A stretch of 64,000 nt of DNA, from NCBI GenBank assembly GCA_949287835.1, contig CASEHV010000022.1, positions 1 to 64,000 of the forward strand. Direction: 5' to 3'. The notes below the pieces were generated by a model. It was not told the origin of the DNA. It saw nothing but the letters and a program-made list of their open reading frames with translations, and made no database searches. This document shows positions 38,489 to 48,101 of this stretch, in pieces. Made by a program: the position numbers and the translations under genes. The first letter of the stretch is position 1. The number at the start of each line of letters is the position of its first letter. This DNA is from an uncultured Helicobacter sp. (GTDB taxonomy: Bacteria > Campylobacterota > Campylobacteria > Campylobacterales > Helicobacteraceae).

Positions 38489-39340
38489 ATGCAAACAGGA
38501 TATTACGGCGCCACAGGTGGCATGGTTACGCAGTTTAATAGACTTGATGTTATATCAAATAATCTAGCAAATCTTAATACAAACGGATATAAGAGAGATG
38601 ATGTAGTCATTGGCGATTTCTTGCGTATGGTGCAAGAATATCAAGACACATTGCCAATCCCAGATGAGACAAGGGCAGCGGCAAGATTTATAAACCGCAC
38701 GATGACAAGAGTGCCTACCATAGCGGAGGAATACACAGACCAAAGTGTAGGCTCTATGGAGCAGACTGAGAATCCACTTGACTTCGCACTTAAATCCCCG
38801 AATACATTTTTCGCAGTTCAGACGCCAAATGGCATTGCATATACTCGCAATGGTAGCTTTAGTGTTAGTGATGATGGATATTTGGTTACCAAGGAGGGAT
38901 TCCATGTGCTATCTCGAGATGGCTTTGATAATGGCGGTGGAATCTTAATGAATCCTAGTATGCAAATCTCAATTGATTCTAATGGCAATATTAGCTTTAC
39001 AGATTTGGCAGAAGGCGGGGAAAATATACCCGGCGGGAGCCTTGCTGTCGTTACATTTGATAATCCAAAATTCTTAAAGAAAATGGGGAATAGCCTTTAT
39101 GTCGAGGATAGGGCTATAAAGGGCGATACAAACTCAGAGGGACTAGCAGGAGGGCATCTATCCTACACTAGTGGCGCGGTCGCACAGGGCTTTTTAGAGA
39201 AAAGCAATGTAAATGCGGTAATTGAGATGACAAACATGATAGAGACTAATCGTCTTGTGGATATGTATTCACGTGTGATGAAAACACACATGGATGATAT
39301 GAATCAAGAGGCTATTAACAAACTTGCTGTAAGGGCATAG
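38489..39340 (+). CDS. flgG: flagellar distal rod protein FlgG family
   Basis: This is a rod/hook family protein of 283 residues. The N-terminal D0 pattern is QFNRLDVISNNLANLNTNGYKRDD; the C-terminal D0 helix ends NMIETNRLVDMYSRVMKTHMDDMNQ. It resembles H. pylori HP1092, one of two FlgG paralogues. The start is placed at 38489 after AAGGA. The open frame runs 32 codons further upstream but that part overlaps the promoter. pbp1A follows on the same strand. Confidence 0.88.
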   Translation: MQTGYYGATGGMVTQFNRLDVISNNLANLNTNGYKRDDVVIGDFLRMVQEYQDTLPIPDETRAAARFINRTMTRVPTIAEEYTDQSVGSMEQTENPLDFALKSPNTFFAVQTPNGIAYTRNGSFSVSDDGYLVTKEGFHVLSRDGFDNGGGILMNPSMQISIDSNGNISFTDLAEGGENIPGGSLAVVTFDNPKFLKKMGNSLYVEDRAIKGDTNSEGLAGGHLSYTSGAVAQGFLEKSNVNAVIEMTNMIETNRLVDMYSRVMKTHMDDMNQEAINKLAVRA

Positions 39341-39392
39341 ATTTTTATAAAAATATTGTAAAATAATCCGCTAATCTCAATTAGGAATATAG

Positions 39393-41456
39393 ATGTCAAA
39401 TGATGATATATATGAGGTCAAGAGTGGCGGGTTTCGCACTGCTATAAAAGTATTTAAAATCATATTTTATGTATTATTGTTTGTGTTCGTTATTATTGCT
39501 GGAATTGTTGCATATTATGGCTATCAGTTATATAAAGAGTTATCACCACAGGTTCAAAAGATTATAGAATATCACCCAAATGAAGTAACACAGGTTTTTG
39601 ATTCTAAAGGCAGATTAATCGCAAATGTTTTTGATGAGGAGTATAGATTCTATACAAAGTATGATGAGATTCCCGGACGCGTCATTGAGGCATTATTAGC
39701 AATAGAGGATACAATGTTTTTTGAGCACGATGGCGTGAATTTCGATGCTATCGCTAGAGCGGTTTTTAAAAATATTGTAAATATGAAATACATGGAGGGA
39801 GGTAGCACATTAACGCAGCAGTTAGTGAAAAACATGTTGCTAACAAGTGATAGAACGCTAGATAGGAAACTAAAGGAGTTTTTATTATCCATAAGGACAG
39901 AGCAGGTATTATCAAAGGAAGATATACTAGAGAGGTATCTAAACTATGTATATTTAGGGCATAGATATTATGGTATAAAGACCGCAGCACTAGGATATTT
40001 TAAGAAAAACTTAAATCAACTAACATTAAAAGAAATAGCCATGTTGGTAGGACTTCCTAAATCACCTGTGAAATATGACCCCACTAAGAATCTAGGACAT
40101 TCTCTAGCTAGGGCTAATACCATACTAAAACGAATGTATGATTTAGGCTGGATTACTCAAGGTGAATTTAATCAAAGCGTAAAAGAAGTCCCTGTGGTAT
40201 ACGACCAAACTCTAACTCAAAATAAAGCACCATACGTAGTAGATGAGGCATTGCGGGAGTTGGCAGATATTCCAGACTTAAAATCTGGGGGATATAAAAT
40301 ATATCTCACAATAGATATGGAATATCAAGAAGCAGCAAACAAAGCATTGTTAAAGGGATATGAAAATATTAAATATAGGATAGCACAAAGAGAGCAGAGT
40401 ATTAGGCAGTCAAGGAATCTACCAAAGCTAAGTGAGGGAGAGTTGAATGAGTTTTTAAATGAAAACTCAAATACTCTAAATGGTGCCATGGTGGTAACTA
40501 ATCCTCATACAGGCGAGGTTTTAGCATTAATTGGCGGCGTAGATCATAATCAAAGTTCTTTTAACCGTGCCACACAGGCAAATAGGCAATTTGGCAGTGC
40601 GGTAAAGCCATTCGTGTATCAACTAGCTTTTGATAAGGGATATTCTCCTGCTGAGATTGTTATAGATTCTCCAAAAAGATTTGGCAAATGGGTGCCAAAT
40701 AATGATTCTAGAAAATATCTAGGACCTGTTAGTATGCAAACCGCACTAGAAAAGTCATTAAACATTCCCACCATAGACACTGCACAAAAGATTACGGAGT
40801 CGTCTTTGTATTCTGGATTGCAACAAATGGGTTTTAGCGATTTTCCACATGATTTAACCGTAGTACTTGGTAGCCTATCTGTTAGCCCTATAAAAGCCGC
40901 TATGCAGTATAGCCTATTTTCTAATTATGGCACAATTGTGAAACCCTACATTGTAGCAAAGATTGTAGCACCAAATGGCAAGGAGACTATTTTCCAAACA
41001 ACGCAGACAAAAATCACAGATGACAAACAATCATATCTAGTTATCTCTATCCTAAAAAATATAATCCAAAGAGGCACGGGACATAGAGCTAGAGTGAGTG
41101 GCATAGAGTTAGCGGGTAAAACAGGCACATCGAATCTATCCAGAGATGTTTGGTTTTGCGGTTTTGCACCAGATTTACAAGTAATTGTATGGTATGGAAG
41201 AGATGACAATACATCAATAGGTGGTCAGGCATACGGTGGAAATGTAGCTGCCCCTGTATTTGCAGATTTTATCTCAGAGGCTCTAAAAATCAATCCAGGT
41301 ATGAGAAGAAACTTTAGGATACCTAGTGGCGTATATCAGAAAAGGATAGGAAATGAAATATTTTATTATACAGACATATCAAGAATTAACTATGAGCAAC
41401 TAGAGGAAACAAATAGATTAATTAATAGTGAAGATGAGAATCTATTTGGATTTTAA
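39393..41456 (+). CDS. pbp1A: penicillin-binding protein 1A
   Basis: This is a bifunctional class A enzyme polymerising and crosslinking peptidoglycan, 687 residues. An N-terminal membrane anchor (about 20-45) is followed by the GT51 domain with EDTMFFEHDGV and GGSTLTQQLVKN. The transpeptidase domain has SxxK in GSAVKPF, SxN in KSLNIPT and KTG in GKTGTS. All key motifs are present. Confidence 0.95.
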   Translation: MSNDDIYEVKSGGFRTAIKVFKIIFYVLLFVFVIIAGIVAYYGYQLYKELSPQVQKIIEYHPNEVTQVFDSKGRLIANVFDEEYRFYTKYDEIPGRVIEALLAIEDTMFFEHDGVNFDAIARAVFKNIVNMKYMEGGSTLTQQLVKNMLLTSDRTLDRKLKEFLLSIRTEQVLSKEDILERYLNYVYLGHRYYGIKTAALGYFKKNLNQLTLKEIAMLVGLPKSPVKYDPTKNLGHSLARANTILKRMYDLGWITQGEFNQSVKEVPVVYDQTLTQNKAPYVVDEALRELADIPDLKSGGYKIYLTIDMEYQEAANKALLKGYENIKYRIAQREQSIRQSRNLPKLSEGELNEFLNENSNTLNGAMVVTNPHTGEVLALIGGVDHNQSSFNRATQANRQFGSAVKPFVYQLAFDKGYSPAEIVIDSPKRFGKWVPNNDSRKYLGPVSMQTALEKSLNIPTIDTAQKITESSLYSGLQQMGFSDFPHDLTVVLGSLSVSPIKAAMQYSLFSNYGTIVKPYIVAKIVAPNGKETIFQTTQTKITDDKQSYLVISILKNIIQRGTGHRARVSGIELAGKTGTSNLSRDVWFCGFAPDLQVIVWYGRDDNTSIGGQAYGGNVAAPVFADFISEALKINPGMRRNFRIPSGVYQKRIGNEIFYYTDISRINYEQLEETNRLINSEDENLFGF

Positions 41457-41513
41457 AAATATTTCTAGTGATTTTTAATACAAAATATTTACTTATATTC
41501 TGTAGAAGATTCA

Positions 41514-41539
41514 AACGCAAAAATATCAAATTTTGCGTT
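41514..41539. terminator. hairpin between convergent genes
   Basis: Nine-base arms (AACGCAAAA at 41514-41522, TTTTGCGTT at 41531-41539) with an 8-base loop lie between the ends of pbp1A and the oxidoreductase gene. There is no long T tract on either side, so it is a candidate bidirectional terminator only. Confidence 0.4.
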
Positions 41540-41554
41540 GTATATGATATTCAT

Positions 41555-42181
41555 CTAAGATTTTATCTGTGATAGATATTGCTTTATAGGTAGTTTATCA
41601 ATAGAGATATTTCCGGCATCATATATGCAGTATGGGTCTTTAGCCTTAGCCTCAAGATATGCAAAAGAATGATATATGGGCAACAGTAATTTTTTTATTG
41701 TAACACCGCCATGATGTCCATCATAGCTAGATTCCTTGCCTCCTGCGGTGGTGATAATCTGAAATGTTTTTCCTTTTAGCATTTTGTTTTTATTTTTACT
41801 ATCTATCGTATCTACGGCTACTAGCACTTCATCTTCCCATTCTTTTAATAAACTAGGTGTGCTATACCAAAATAGTGGAAACTGCATAATAATCTTATCT
41901 GCCCATGCTAGAAGTTCAATCTCTTTATCAACCGCTATCTTAGCATTTGCATACTGCTCTGTTAAATTGTGAATCTTAACGCCCTCTATCTTTGATGCCT
42001 CACTTAGCAATTTTCTATTAATCTTTGAATCATTCCAATAAGTATGTGCAAATATAATTAATATACGTTTAGGGCGATTTGTTTCAACAGAAAGTGCATT
42101 AAGAGTGCTAGGCATAGCAGATAATAATCCTAACCCACCTAGCAATGTAGCACAATTACCTAAAAATTTTCGTCTATCCAT
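41555..42181 (-). CDS. Tat-exported flavodoxin-like NAD(P)H oxidoreductase
   Basis: This 208-residue protein has a flavodoxin-fold quinone reductase domain of the MdaB/YwrO type (RILIIFAHTYWNDSKINRKLL; WADKIIMQFPLFWYSTPSLLKEW). It is preceded by a twin-arginine signal: DRRKFLG, then a hydrophobic stretch ending SALPST-like with Ala sites at about residues 25-30. Such enzymes are normally cytosolic, so export to the periplasm is unusual. The electron donor there is unclear. Confidence 0.78.
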   Translation of the reverse strand: MDRRKFLGNCATLLGGLGLLSAMPSTLNALSVETNRPKRILIIFAHTYWNDSKINRKLLSEASKIEGVKIHNLTEQYANAKIAVDKEIELLAWADKIIMQFPLFWYSTPSLLKEWEDEVLVAVDTIDSKNKNKMLKGKTFQIITTAGGKESSYDGHHGGVTIKKLLLPIYHSFAYLEAKAKDPYCIYDAGNISIDKLPIKQYLSQIKS

Positions 42182-42272
42182 AAATTTTCCTTAGTAACAA
42201 GTTTTATTACCATTCTATTATGCTAGTGTTAATGTTTTATCTATCATTATAAAAACATCATTAAGACAATAA

Positions 42273-43622
42273 CTACTCCAAACTCTTTATCTCCACCACT
42301 TCTTTCTTGAATCCCCTTGTGATAAATGCAAGATATAAGACACCAAAAAGTAGCCAGATGCCACCTAAAATCATGGCAAAGGATTCTAAATTTATCCACA
42401 AAGCAAAGGTAAAGATAGCACCAATTAGTGGCAGTATAAGATATTTAATAAAATTTACTCTTTTCTTTAATCGCACAAAAAAGTAGGCTATGACGCAGAG
42501 ATTTACCATGAGGAATCCAAGCAATGCACCAAAATTCAGCAACGAGGCAGCGGTGTCAAGTGATAAAAATAACGCCGATAAGCTAAAAAAGCAGATGAGG
42601 ACTATGCTAAATGTGGGAGTTTTATATTTCCTATCAAGATAGCCAAAGAATCTTTTCGGTAGGATTCCATCTTTGCCCATGCCATAGAGGATTCTTGAGG
42701 CAGAAGCGACAGAGGATATAGATGAGGCAAGTGTGCCTATGCAGTAACAGAATGTAAAGAAATATGCCATTAGATTACCCGCTAGTCGCTCTATGACTTC
42801 ATAGGAATTATCAGGGTCTTTCATCTCAAACCATGCATTACTCCATGCTATCTGCAGGATATATGTCATGACTATGAGTGAGATTCCAGCGATTAGGCAG
42901 GATAAAACTATTGCCTTTGGGATATTTTTCTTTGGCTCTAATGCCTCCTCGCTTAATGTCGCTATGGCATCAAATCCTAGAAACGAAAGCGCAAGAATGC
43001 TAGCTGCTGCAAAAAGTAGCTTTAATCCAGAAGAAAAATCGCTAAACTCCTCTATTCGTATCAATGCATTTATGTCAAAAAAACTTTTATCACCAACAAA
43101 TAATGTCCATATCACAATGCCAAAAAATAGCACCAAAAATACAATCTGCAAGGCTACTATGGATTTGTTGAATATATCTGTGATTTTGATTCCAAAATGA
43201 TTGATGACTAACACGATTAATGCCATGCCCACAACCCACACCCAGCTTGGTATAAACGGCGGGGCAGAACTTAGGAAAATAGCGGATATGAGGAAATTTA
43301 GCATAGGCAGAAAGATATAGCCAAGCAGTATCGCCCAGCCAGATAGAAAGCCTAGAGTTGGATTCATAGAATGCAGCACAAATGTATAAACAGAGCCAGA
43401 AGTAGAGAAAACCTTTGTCATTATCGCATAGCTTAGGGCAATTAGCAGCATACATGCAGTCGTGATGATATATGCTAGGCTAACCATGCCATGCGATGCA
43501 CTAGCGGCTAGACCATAAGTCGTAAATAATGTCAAAGGCACCATGAAAGCTAGTCCATAAAACACTAGCGAGTAAAGTGAGAGAATCCTATTTAGCTTAA
43601 CCTCGCTTTTATTATCTTGCAT
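42273..43622 (-). CDS. APC family amino acid permease
   Basis: This is an inner-membrane permease of the amino acid-polyamine-organocation family, 449 residues and about 12 membrane segments. The TM1 stretch is GLAFMVPLTLFTTYGLAASASHG, and the conserved ALSFLGFDAIATLSEEA precedes KKNIPKAI. The substrate is not clear; the closest general type is a YeeF/putrescine-like permease. The start at 43622 follows AAGGAA. A copy of the palindromic repeat lies 14 bases upstream of the ATG. Confidence 0.82.
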   Translation of the reverse strand: MQDNKSEVKLNRILSLYSLVFYGLAFMVPLTLFTTYGLAASASHGMVSLAYIITTACMLLIALSYAIMTKVFSTSGSVYTFVLHSMNPTLGFLSGWAILLGYIFLPMLNFLISAIFLSSAPPFIPSWVWVVGMALIVLVINHFGIKITDIFNKSIVALQIVFLVLFFGIVIWTLFVGDKSFFDINALIRIEEFSDFSSGLKLLFAAASILALSFLGFDAIATLSEEALEPKKNIPKAIVLSCLIAGISLIVMTYILQIAWSNAWFEMKDPDNSYEVIERLAGNLMAYFFTFCYCIGTLASSISSVASASRILYGMGKDGILPKRFFGYLDRKYKTPTFSIVLICFFSLSALFLSLDTAASLLNFGALLGFLMVNLCVIAYFFVRLKKRVNFIKYLILPLIGAIFTFALWINLESFAMILGGIWLLFGVLYLAFITRGFKKEVVEIKSLE

Positions 43623-43635
43623 ATTTTTTTCCTTA

Positions 43636-43663
43636 AGATTCTTCAACAGAGCCTAAGAATGAC
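43636..43663 (-). repeat. palindromic repeat unit A in permease leader
   Basis: A good A-unit copy (AGATTCTTC then CAGAGCCT then AGAATGAC) differs from the cysS copy at 12524-12551 at only three positions. It lies in the probable 5' leader of the permease gene. Confidence 0.75.
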
Positions 43664-43762
43664 ATCTATGTTTAATAATGACATTTTAAGTTATATTTAA
43701 CAATTAAGTTATATTGTTTGATTACATATATATTAAACAATTACATCATGTTTGGCGATTAT

Positions 43763-43788
43763 GTAATGTCGAGTGTAGTTAAATATCT
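43763..43788 (+). repeat. degenerate repeat unit B
   Basis: This stretch matches unit B at 20 of 26 positions (AATGTCGAGTGTAG then AAATATCT). It lies in the 337-base gap 43623-43959, which has no gene; besides the two repeat units the gap is AT-rich and featureless. Confidence 0.5.
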
Positions 43789-43959
43789 CAGAGGAAAACA
43801 ACACACGTTGATGTGGTGGTTGGGGTGAAGCTAACTACATCTTTAGATATGGAATCTAAAAAGTTTAAATCATCAAAACCTCAACACAAAATATTCTTTA
43901 ATGCAAACACTTTAAAGCGTTACCGACATAAAACAATCCAGCATTAGTCAAACTAGATT

Positions 43960-44937
43960 CTAATCCCCACTAAGTAATTTAGCCACTTCCTTAGCATGAT
44001 AGGTAATGATAATATCTGCCCCAGCTCTTTTAAAGCCTATTAGCATTTCTATCATGACTTTTTCATAATCTATCACACCTGCTTTCTGTGAGGCTTTTAG
44101 CATGGCATACTCGCCACTTACATTATATACCGCTAGGGGCAGCAGCGTCCTCTCTCTTATATCCCTTACTATGTCAAGATATGAGAGTGCAGGTTTTACC
44201 ATTAAAATATCTGCGCCCTCTAGCTCGTCATTTAGACTCTCAGATATTGCCTCACGTCTGTTGGCAAAATCCTCTTGATAACTTTTTCTATCACCAAACT
44301 CTGGCGCACTATTTGCCACATCACGAAAAGGTCCATAAAATGCACTTGCAAACTTAGTAGAGTAACTCATAATAGGTAGATTCACAAAATCATTAGAATC
44401 TAATATGCCCCTTATAGCCTGTATCTGTCCGTCCATCATGCCGCTTGGTGCTATCATGTCAGCCCCGCTTTGGGCTAGTAGCAAAGACTGCTTCGCGATA
44501 ATCTCTAGCGTCTTGTCATTATCTACCATGTTTTTGGAATCTAGGATTCCACAATGCCCGTGGCTTGTGTATTCACAAAAGCATAAATCCACTATGACAT
44601 ACATCTGCGGAAAAGAGGTCTTTATCTCTCGCAGTGCCTTTGCCACTATGGAGTTTTGACTTAGTGCATACGAGCCTATGGAATCTTTATCGCTATCATT
44701 TGGGATTCCAAACAATAATATGGCATAGATTCCAAGATTGCATAGCTCCTCACATTCTTTGAGGATATTATCAATACTCATCTGATAGACTTCTGGCATG
44801 GAGGCTATCTCTCTTTTTATGCCACTGCCCTCAACCACAAAAAGCGGATAGATGAGGTCATTTATATCTAGCCTTGTCTCTCTTACTAGATTCCGCACCT
44901 TCTCATTAACTCTAAGTCGTCTTTTTCGTCTAAACAT
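43960..44937 (-). CDS. hemB: delta-aminolevulinic acid dehydratase
   Basis: This is porphobilinogen synthase, joining two 5-aminolevulinate in haem synthesis, 325 residues. The metal site is in [14 protein letters not shown], and the two active-site lysines are in [14 protein letters not shown] and [17 protein letters not shown] precedes the start. The ankyrin gene lies 9 bases upstream on the same strand. Confidence 0.97.
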   Translation of the reverse strand: MFRRKRRLRVNEKVRNLVRETRLDINDLIYPLFVVEGSGIKREIASMPEVYQMSIDNILKECEELCNLGIYAILLFGIPNDSDKDSIGSYALSQNSIVAKALREIKTSFPQMYVIVDLCFCEYTSHGHCGILDSKNMVDNDKTLEIIAKQSLLLAQSGADMIAPSGMMDGQIQAIRGILDSNDFVNLPIMSYSTKFASAFYGPFRDVANSAPEFGDRKSYQEDFANRREAISESLNDELEGADILMVKPALSYLDIVRDIRERTLLPLAVYNVSGEYAMLKASQKAGVIDYEKVMIEMLIGFKRAGADIIITYHAKEVAKLLSGD

Positions 44938-44946
44938 ATTGTTCCT

Positions 44947-45417
44947 TTACTTTTTTAGTTTGCCAAATAAAAATAGCCCTATTTTCTGAAATAATGTAGG
45001 CTTTTTCTTTGTGTGCTTTAATAATAAATCTATAATTTCCTTGCGTCTAAACATAATAGCACAATTCATAGGCGTAAGTCCCATGCCATTATCTAAATCT
45101 GGGTCTGCGCCATATTTGATTAATAGCTCCGCCATTTGCAAATGTCCCTTAAAGCACACGCCAGCAAGGGGGGTATGCTGCTTGTCATTTTTCTTATCCA
45201 CCTCTGCACCGTGCTTTAATAGTAGCTCTGCGGTCTCTAAATTATTATTATAAGCCGCAAGCATTAAGAGAGTGTCTCCTTTGTGATTTGCTAGATTCAC
45301 ATTTAGCCCTGCATTTAGCATAATTTCTAAGGATTCTTTATCATTGTATCGTGCGAAGTCAAAGGCTTGCGCGACAAATGCTTGCATTTTTAGCTCTTCC
45401 TCAGGGGTTAGCTGCAT
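44947..45417 (-). CDS. ankyrin repeat protein
   Basis: This 156-residue protein has about three to four ankyrin repeats (KGDTLLMLAAYNNNLETAELLLKHG, KQHTPLAGVCFKGHLQMAELLIKYG, NGMGLTPMNCAIMFRRKEIIDLLLKH) and a basic, hydrophobic C-terminus. No signal peptide is seen, so it is probably cytosolic. The start at 45417 follows AAGGAAA. The partner is unknown; it is likely cotranscribed with hemB. Confidence 0.85.
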   Translation of the reverse strand: MQLTPEEELKMQAFVAQAFDFARYNDKESLEIMLNAGLNVNLANHKGDTLLMLAAYNNNLETAELLLKHGAEVDKKNDKQHTPLAGVCFKGHLQMAELLIKYGADPDLDNGMGLTPMNCAIMFRRKEIIDLLLKHTKKKPTLFQKIGLFLFGKLKK

Positions 45418-45479
45418 GTTGTTTCCTTTTAAAAAAACTTTTATATTAGATTCTAACAAAACTTAGCTAAAGGGAAACC

Positions 45480-46277
45480 ATGAAAATATTTCTTGCGTTA
45501 TTTCTTGCTTTCACCCCACTTTTTGCAGATAAGCTAAAAGTTAGCGTTAGTATCGCGCCCCTAGCCTTTTTTGTGAAAAATATCGCTAATGATAAAGCAG
45601 AGGTTAGCATTATTGTGCCGAAAAATAAAAATGCTGAGTTATACGAGCCAGATTTCCAAGCTATGCAGAGTATGGGTAAGGCAGATATGGTTGTGGGTAT
45701 CGGCATGCCTTTTGAGAAAGTATGGCTGCCTAGAATCCTAAAAAGCAATAATTCAAAGGCACATATTATAGCGCTAGATAGTAAGTTAGATTCTAAAAGC
45801 GAAGATGCACATCTTTGGCTAAGTATTAATAATGCTAGGATTATTGCTAATATTTTAAGCGAGGAGTTTGCAAGGCTAGATTCTAAAAATAAAGAATTTT
45901 ATGTCGCCAATGCTAAAAAGCTAATAGAGAGGCTAGATTCTCTAAAGCAAAGAATAGATAAAAGACTGCAGGATATGCCAAAGAGGGTTTTCATAGTCTA
46001 TCACCCTATGTTTTCGCATTTTGATAGTGAGTATGGACTAGATGAGATGGCATTAGAGAAACATGGTAAAAAATATGGACTGCAAGATATTACAAATCTC
46101 TCAAAGCAGGGTAAAGAGCTAGGCATTAAAAGGGTATTTTCACAAAGTGCAAATAGAGACATGAATGCGTTGGCAAAATCTATGAATGCTAGTTTAATTA
46201 TCATAGACCCGCTAAGTGAGGATTATATAAATAATTTAGAATCTATCATTGATAATATTGCGAAAAGTTATGAGTGA
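45480..46277 (+). CDS. ZnuA-like metal-binding lipoprotein-family protein
   Basis: This is a periplasmic solute-binding protein of the cluster A-I (ZnuA/TroA) type, 265 residues with a signal peptide (cleavage near LFA, residue 16). The usual first His ligand is Glu here (NAELYEPDF where the family has an H before the YEP); the second His is in EDAHLWLS, the third in VYHPMFSHF, the acid in IIDPLSED. No permease or ATPase gene is adjacent. The metal could be zinc or manganese. Confidence 0.8.
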   Translation: MKIFLALFLAFTPLFADKLKVSVSIAPLAFFVKNIANDKAEVSIIVPKNKNAELYEPDFQAMQSMGKADMVVGIGMPFEKVWLPRILKSNNSKAHIIALDSKLDSKSEDAHLWLSINNARIIANILSEEFARLDSKNKEFYVANAKKLIERLDSLKQRIDKRLQDMPKRVFIVYHPMFSHFDSEYGLDEMALEKHGKKYGLQDITNLSKQGKELGIKRVFSQSANRDMNALAKSMNASLIIIDPLSEDYINNLESIIDNIAKSYE

Positions 46278-46286
46278 TATTTACCC

Positions 46287-46314
46287 TTGACTTGTTTTTT
46301 TTTTTTTGTATCAT
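46287..46314 (+). promoter_or_regulatory. promoter of the kinase-VWA-phosphatase operon with T13
   Basis: A -35 box TTGACT (46287-46292) and -10 box TATCAT (46309-46314) are 16 bases apart. Thirteen consecutive T (46295-46307) fill most of the spacer. Slippage in the tract would change the spacing and so promoter strength, as known for poly-T promoter tracts of H. pylori outer membrane genes. Confidence 0.7.
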
Positions 46315-46338
46315 ATCCGCTTTTAGTAGGATATGTGC

Positions 46339-47955
46339 ATGGATTTAGAGGGTAGGATACAGAGTTTTTTAGAGGGTGCATTTAATGATTATATCCATAA
46401 TCATGGTTATACCCTAGATAATGTGGAACGCAGTAGATTACTAGCCTTTGCAGGTCATATTTCTAGCGAAATATCAAAGATGCTAAGAGAATCTCAGGGT
46501 AAAAGTAATACTAAAACATCACAGTCCATATCAAAAAAACCAAAAAATATAAAATATGATAAAAATTTGCTTTCATTGCTAGGTGAATATGATAATTGCA
46601 TTATTACCTCAGATATTTTATGTAATGATAGTTTTGAGAAATACTATAATGAAAAGATTATCCCTACTTTAAAGAAATTAAAACAAGATGGCAAAGAGCT
46701 AGTCATTTATCTACCAAACAGTGAGGCAAATAGAATCATAGATAATAATGCTAGTAAGAGTGTCTATGATAAATATCTAGCAATGCAGACATGGATAAAG
46801 ATAGATGATGTTAGTATAGATAGCATAGCACAACGATTTTTGAATAAAAGTATTCTAGTCATCACAAACGACCACGCAAGAGCAAATGATATTAAATACT
46901 ATACCCAAAATAGCTCTGTGAAATGCAATTTTAAATCCTTTAATAATAGAGGTTTGATTACATATAAAAAGCCAGAGAAACCAATAGATACCCGCAAAGT
47001 GATTCTAAAAAATATTCCAAGACTACATGAGAGTATAAGATGTGGCATAGGAGGTAGTGTATTTACAGATACTTTAACAAATAGAATAGGAGGGGGTGGC
47101 GAGTCTATTGTATATCGCATAAGTAATGGATATTTGGCTAAAATCTATGAGCCAAATAAAAATGGCGAGGTATATCCAGCCTATACGATAGATAAGCTAA
47201 AAAGGCTAATATTCCTTAAAGACATAGTACCTAGCGGGATTTTCCTGCCACAAGGGCTTGTATATAACGACAATAATGAATGCGTTGGATTCTTAATGAA
47301 AGAGGCGCAGGGATTTATAATTCAAAACATTTTTAGTTCCTCAAAGATGCGGCAGCAGAAGGGCTATGTGAATTTAGTTGTGAGAGATTTATTAACTCTG
47401 TGTAAAAACTTTTTGGTGTTAGTGAAATTTCTACATAGCCAAAAGATAATGATAGGTGATGTGAATCCGCAAAATATAATGATAAATGCGAAAAGAGAGG
47501 TTTTTCTCATAGACTGCGATAGCTATCAAGTGGGGAGATTCCCCTGTCCTGTCGGCACTGATGATTTCATGTCTCCTAGGCTGCTTAATAATCGCAATAA
47601 ATCGCTAAGCCAGACATTGCGGACAATAGATGACGAGCTTCATGGCATTGGTGTAATGCTTTTTTATATTATGACATTAGGCAGTCACCCATATGGTAGC
47701 AAGGTAGATTGCCATAGATTAAATAATGTCAAAATGATGAATTTTATTTTTAAGAAAAATCCTAATTTAATCCCTGCTGCTGCTAAGAAATACTGGGATA
47801 GAATGCCTCCTATTTTGCAGGATAAATTTCATAATGCCTTTGATAAAAGTGGGAAAAACTCAAGTGAGGGTAAAAGGCTAAACGCGGATAATTGGCTAAA
47901 AATCTTTGAGAGATTATTGCAGGATGCAAAGCTTTGTGAGCAGAGATTACCATAG
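46339..47955 (+). CDS. protein kinase with N-terminal PIN-like region
   Basis: This 538-residue protein ends in a divergent Ser/Thr kinase: glycine loop GGGGESIVY (251-259), Lys268 in AKIY, a catalytic loop GDVNPQN with Asp374 and Asn379, and DCD at 392-394 in place of DFG. Residues about 75-210 look like a PIN/NYN-type fold (IITSDIL near 88-94, ITNDHARANDI at 175-185); this is an inference. ATG at 46339 is preferred over 46333 because AGGA sits 7 bases upstream. It is the first gene of a kinase-VWA-PP2C set like the TerY-phosphorylation triad. Confidence 0.75.
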   Translation: MDLEGRIQSFLEGAFNDYIHNHGYTLDNVERSRLLAFAGHISSEISKMLRESQGKSNTKTSQSISKKPKNIKYDKNLLSLLGEYDNCIITSDILCNDSFEKYYNEKIIPTLKKLKQDGKELVIYLPNSEANRIIDNNASKSVYDKYLAMQTWIKIDDVSIDSIAQRFLNKSILVITNDHARANDIKYYTQNSSVKCNFKSFNNRGLITYKKPEKPIDTRKVILKNIPRLHESIRCGIGGSVFTDTLTNRIGGGGESIVYRISNGYLAKIYEPNKNGEVYPAYTIDKLKRLIFLKDIVPSGIFLPQGLVYNDNNECVGFLMKEAQGFIIQNIFSSSKMRQQKGYVNLVVRDLLTLCKNFLVLVKFLHSQKIMIGDVNPQNIMINAKREVFLIDCDSYQVGRFPCPVGTDDFMSPRLLNNRNKSLSQTLRTIDDELHGIGVMLFYIMTLGSHPYGSKVDCHRLNNVKMMNFIFKKNPNLIPAAAKKYWDRMPPILQDKFHNAFDKSGKNSSEGKRLNADNWLKIFERLLQDAKLCEQRLP

Positions 47956-48030
47956 ATTCCTGTTAGGAAAAGGGCTGGGGTGAATCCGCATTTTTCTAGT
48001 ATTTTGAACTTTTGAGGTAATTAAAGTTTT

Positions 48031-48073
48031 AAAGATTCCACAAAGCATTCTTGGAGTGTTTTATGGAATCTTT
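48031..48073 (+). promoter_or_regulatory. hairpin between kinase and VWA genes
   Basis: Ten-base arms (AAAGATTCCA at 48031-48040, TGGAATCTTT at 48064-48073) enclose a 23-base loop in the 146-base gap. There is no T tract after it. It may attenuate or process the operon mRNA. Confidence 0.45.
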
Positions 48074-48101
48074 GGATTCAATATTATGCTAAAGGATAGT
48101 T

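Noticed and set aside
41514-41539. Hairpin as a standard intrinsic terminator
   Set aside because: The stem is good but neither side has a T tract, so it is listed only as a weak candidate.
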